DNA of 64,000 bases, from positions 9,649,366 to 9,713,365 of the forward strand of contig NC_088777.1 of the NCBI RefSeq assembly GCF_954871325.1, read 5' to 3'. The notes below the pieces were generated by a model. It was not told the origin of the DNA. It worked only from the letters and a program-made list of their open reading frames with translations, and ran no database searches. Of the stretch, positions 59,601 to 64,000 are shown piece after piece; position 1 is the first letter of the stretch, and every line of letters begins with the position of its first letter. A program made the position numbers and the translations under genes. This DNA comes from Gordionus sp. m RMFG-2023 (taxonomy: Eukaryota; Nematomorpha; Gordioida; Chordodea; Parachordodidae).

Positions 59601-62600
59601 AATTTTACTGAAATCTCCTAATGAACTTTTGGTCAAAGTTTAGCAGAGATTTTATAAATTTATTATAGCTACTTTTTTTTTTTTAAACTTCCATAAAATT
59701 TTCCTTACCTCTTGCAAACAAAGCACAATTTAGGTGGCAGCGTAACTTGGAATACGTCTGTTTCTGTGGTGACCCGATTGGACTGTGTATTTTGGTGATT
59801 ATTTCTGGTGTAGCGAGTATGATCTAAACTGCTATTGTTAATACCCGAAAATTTTGAGATTTCCTTGATAGAGGATATGGATTTGTGTCCATTGTTTGGT
59901 TCGCTTGATTTGATAGTGGGGTTTGAGTAAGAGCTGTTAAGATTTAAGCTGAATGAGGGTGGAAGACAGTTAGGGTGATGGTCTGTGAGTAAATGAGTGT
60001 GGGTGTTGTTGGACGTGGCAAATGGAGTTACATCGTTGTATATAGTTTTAACCTTTGTATAACCTATTTTTTCCAATTTGATTTGAAATAAATTAAGCAT
60101 TATTATTAGTGTTATATATATATCATATTTTATTTAAATATAATCAATAATAACTTAAGAATTCAGATATAAACATATCGTCAGCCGAGAATAAGACTAT
60201 TCTATTTCTACTTTTTGTAATTTAACAGGAGAGGAATTAAAGAAAATAAGTTTCCACTGTTTTCACTAAGATGGTTATTGTTTCGGATTTAATTTGATTT
60301 ATTTTTTAAATATTCCGAATTTGTTAATGTAAATGGAATAGTATAATTATAAAAAATTCATTTATGTAAATAAGTTAATTTTAAAAAGTAGATATAGAAT
60401 AACCTAATTCTCAGAGGAAGATGCATCAAAAACAGGCATAGAGTTAAATCACGAAAATAAACAATTGAATGCTATTGATAAATCAATAGCATATTAAATT
60501 AAAATTCTAAAACAAATATTTGATAAATTATTTCAATTTTGGTAGGAAAAAATATGTATCGACAAATTAGTACCAGGAAAGATGTAAGGGCAAGTGGATA
60601 AATTTTTTGGCAATTTAAACTCCGTGGGATTGCTCATTTGAGCTTCTTGTATCAATTTGTCTATTGGTTGTAACAGTGTTTTACATTTGATTTTAACATC
60701 CTCTTGGCATATGGATTCATTGCATGGTAATTTATGATAATCCATTTTTTTTTCTTGAAATATTTGTATTGGAATAATATAAATTATAAATTTTATGGAT
60801 GATGTTTAAATTTTAAAAATGCTAATAAACATTCTTGTATTTAAAATGACATAAAATGTCGAAAAATAACTATATCATTATGGAATATTTTATCAATTCC
60901 ATTTATAATAGAGATTCATCATTGGGTGATTCCATATAAAATAGGCCAACAATTTGACATACCTTATTTTTAAATTAGTAAAACTTGGTGATTATATATG
61001 TTGTAAAATTAACATAAATTAAAATAAACTCTAAAATAAATGAATATTGAGTTATGGGCTCTCAAAGTCCAATGCATGTGAGGTTTAAAGAATCATAAAT
61101 TACTCTATAAACATTTGGTCCAAATTTATAAATGGAAATATCATTTTGTAGCCCTAAAACTTATTTTGAAAAAGAATTTAAAAGTTTATGATCAGTGTCA
61201 TTGTATTTCAGGTAAAACAATCACTATGAGTAGCCAATATCCAAAAATCGAGATGCACTGTTACATAGCTGATAGCAAAGATCAACCTGGCTCAGCCAAA
61301 AGTCTGGCCACAGGCTGGGTAGGGCAAATTTTAAAAAAATTTCAATGGGCCAGGCAATTTACATAAAATTTGTGGTTCAACAATTTATGCATATAAAATG
61401 AGGCAAGTCCTCAAAAATTTCTTTTTCGTAAAATTATTAGACCAGCCTGAGCATTGAAATTTCGATATCTTTTTTTTTGAATTTTAAAGCTAATATTTTG
61501 TTTATTATAATATTGCTCATTTTAAAAGCTGTTTAGCTAAAATAATATATCTCAAATTAATATAGCAAATTCACAAAAAAATTAACTTATGATATGATCC
61601 AATTACAAATACGCAATACATATATCAAATACCATTGATTTAGAAATGGTGATTGTAGAAAAAAATATGTAGCCATATAAGAAGAGATATAAGAGCCTTG
61701 ATTGACATTGAAAAAAAATATGAATCTGCAGAAAAATTGTACAAAATTGGTTAACATCCAAGTTAGACTTTTCATAAAACTCTAATGGGCCAGGAAAAAA
61801 AATTTAACAGGATTTATGCAAAGGATAAGGCTTTGCAGATCCCCTAACTGATATCATACCTAAACCAATATTATAAATGGAAAATATTTTTTTTAAATGC
61901 AAATATATAATTCATGAATATTACTTTTTTTATTTATCATTTATAATTAATTTATGAAATTCATATAACTACATTTAGAAAGTAAATAGATTAAAAGCTT
62001 TTATCAGTTTAAAAATTTTTATACAATATTTTTTATAAATTCATAGCATAATGTTGTATAAATTTAAGAAAAGTTAATTATTGGTTTTGAATATTTGTCA
62101 TTGGTATAAGTCACAATTTAGAGTATTGGCCATCTATTCTGACCAATTAATAACAGGCATATTCAGCCAAAAAATAAATTTCTAAACTGACAAGAAAGAA
62201 AATAAAGATAATTCTTTCTCTATATCTTTTAACTTAATTTATATTTCTTTTACAGATTTTTGTGTGAGTATGATAAATAAATATATAAAAAATAGATAAT
62301 ATTATAAATTACACCAACCAAAATGTGATATCAGTGCTTCTCTGATTTTTAAGATTATTCATATATAAATTATAATCATAATTTTAACAATATAATGTTA
62401 TCAAATATTATGTTATAAAATAAAAATAAAAATGATAAATATTCCATAATATTATTATTTTTCAATAGATAAAAGAATTCTAATTATTGCTAAAGCAATT
62501 TTAATAATAATTTAAGGTTTTTCTATTTATATATAGTTCGTAAGTAAAGCATAATAAAATAATTCAAGCTTTTAAACCTAATTCTTGATAGAATGAATTT

Positions 62601-63699
62601 TCTTTGTTTTTATAATTTTGGTAAGTATCACCAAATATTTTTGAATATTCTGAATTATGATCCGGAAAACATAATTCTGGAAAAAATACTTCTTTATATA
62701 TGGGGAAATGTTCTGAAGATTTATTGGCATTGTTACTATTGTCAAGATTATTGTTCATTAAATTTTGATTTATAGCATTATTATTATTATATAAATTAGG
62801 CAATGGTAAATTATTTTTACCATGCAAATTTTTATTTATTTGATGGGATGCAAGATTATTTTTAACACTATTTGCAGTAATAATATTGTTTGTCATAATA
62901 GTAAAATTTGGTTTGGAATTAATGATATTGTTTGGTGGTGTTCTTGGCCTAATTTTATTATAGCTATCCTTGTTGTCACATATTCCTTTTTTAGAAAGTT
63001 TAATATTGCCAAGTTTATCAAAAGTGTTTACATCAAAATTCAAATCATTTTGATTATTAATATTATTGTTGCTTTTATTGGGTAAATTTGAATATGTACT
63101 AAGCTTTGATTTAAGAAGAGTGCTTTTTAACAACTCCTATTATTGAAAAAAAAATGTAAAAATATTTTTTTATTTCTCATATAAATAAAATCGTAGAATT
63201 CATTAAAAATATATATTATTTATTAAATTAAACATCAAACTATTAAACAATAATTTATAGAAAGTGAGAATAAAAATGCATACTGATTGAGCTTTGCATT
63301 TTCTACACATCCAAAATCCTTTTGGCACTGTTTCCTCAGAAAAAGGTGGATCGCTTATAAAAATGTAAGCATAAAAATAAATATTAAAATATTTACTAGC
63401 ATTGTAAATGAAAAGATACAGGGCATTTATCACAGCAAATTAAATCTCCACCTTCAAAACAACTATCACAATATTCATGATTATTTGCTTTTGGTTTTCT
63501 ATAGCCATAGTTAGATATTCCACCCTTTTTATCCTTCTTTATATCATAATTAGGTGGAGCTATTATCCTTTGTATTTCCTATTTAATAGTATATTTTCTG
63601 AAATAGTTTTATTAAATATTCAAATACTTCCATAAGTCCGCCTGTTGTATCCAAGTCATAAACAACATTTGGAGATTTATAAGAAGTGGCAAATTCCAT
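53664..63699 (-). CDS. PHF12: PHF12 (Pf1) PHD-finger co-repressor subunit, complete, 15 exons
   Basis: Exons in order: 63699-63628, 63578-63397, 63353-63284, 63136-62578, 60753-60574, 60063-59709, 58486-58351, 57751-57548, 56194-55943, 55764-55010, 54980-54897, 54849-54800, 54642-54577, 54361-54279, 53984-53664. All phases agree, giving 3369 nt and 1122 residues (human 1004). The N-terminus [13 protein letters not shown] then I-Q-R-I-I-A-P-P matches human PHF12. PHD1 spans exons 2-3 ([16 protein letters not shown]). A conserved [11 protein letters not shown] segment follows in exon 5. PHD2 spans exons 6-7 ([10 protein letters not shown] then [20 protein letters not shown]). The C-terminal FHA domain has [33 protein letters not shown] and [13 protein letters not shown]. 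The known role is a nuclear scaffold of Sin3/HDAC (Rpd3S-like) complexes reading histone tails. Weakest calls are exons 11-12 (54980-54800) and the start of exon 8 (57733 is an equal alternative). Several introns are only 29-49 nt. Confidence 0.93.
61245..61850. mobile_element. GGCC-type MITE in a PHF12 intron
   Basis: The right end, read inverted, begins aggggatctgcaaagcc, like the agagatctgcaaag ends in the array. Inner motifs tctggccacaggctggg and tgggccagg resemble that family. The left end near 61245 (atgcactgttacatagct) is uncertain. It lies in the 60754-62577 intron. Confidence 0.4.
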
Positions 63700-64000
63700 T
63701 GCTATTTCATGAGTTGATTTGGAATAATAACAGATATAAAATATATAATGAGTTGAAGCAATACGCTGAATTAATATGAAAATTTATTTTAATTAAGCCA
63801 TATTGAGCATATTCTATATTTCAAGAAAATTTCAAATAATAGAAGAAAATTTATTTTTTGACCTGACCAGGCACCCTTTTCGGGCGTTTATTTGTAGAAA
63901 CCTATACTATAACAATTATAAAGCTATTTTATGTAGCAATTATTCTTAAATAGATCTTCATAATGATATTTTATTTAAGTTTACTTACTTTTTTACTATT
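63700..64000. other. Region upstream of the PHF12 start codon
   Basis: AT-rich. It should hold the 5' UTR and promoter of PHF12, but no promoter motif can be claimed. Confidence 0.4.

Noticed and set aside
62593-63085. Plus-strand frames opposite PHF12 exon 4
   Set aside because: Shadows of the Asn-rich minus-strand coding exon 62578-63136.

Overview
The window is nuclear DNA from an AT-rich, repeat-rich animal. It has spliced genes with GT-AG introns and no bacterial-type organisation. Three conserved metazoan genes can be recognised: METTL16 (RNA m6A methyltransferase), a ZIP-family (SLC39) zinc transporter and PHF12 (PHD/FHA co-repressor subunit). Several introns are very short (27-49 nt). 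The sequence does not fix the phylum; a compact-intron, AT-rich invertebrate lineage fits best.

Layout. 1-640 is a direct duplication of about 290 bp. About 1578-1768 is one of two copies of a candidate structured RNA (the second is at 43836-43993). METTL16 lies at 2016-3865 on the plus strand, followed at once by a hAT-type MITE with a perfect 8-bp target duplication (3886-4269) and an unrecognised 181-codon open frame (4424-4969). 5-10 kb holds only MITEs. A single-exon ZIP transporter is on the minus strand at 10585-12480. 14.4-19.9 kb holds hAT remains, including a decayed DUF4371/ZMYM1-type transposase (16383-18366).

The centre of the window (about 21662-52359) is a diverged direct triplication with units of roughly 10.7, 8.9 and 11.2 kb. 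Each unit carries a signal-peptide exon followed by small cysteine-rich exons resembling antistasin-type protease-inhibitor repeats. In units 1 and 2 all joints are phase 1 and the cysteine exons are symmetric (length divisible by 3); the unit 3 gene looks broken. Each unit has its own later insertions (nested hAT MITEs, a LINE fragment, a 13-bp minisatellite, a 2.1-kb hAT), so the array preserves empty sites and a relative chronology. The right edge of the array appears to cut into an exon of a further, unidentified gene (52354-52545).

53664-63699 (minus strand) holds what looks like a complete PHF12 gene in 15 exons. The phases agree at every joint and predict about 1122 residues: the N-terminal Sin3-binding-like motif, two PHD fingers and a C-terminal FHA domain.

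METTL16, the ZIP transporter and PHF12 are housekeeping genes with no evident functional link. The triplicated secreted family is the lineage-specific part. All splice joints and domain calls were read by eye.
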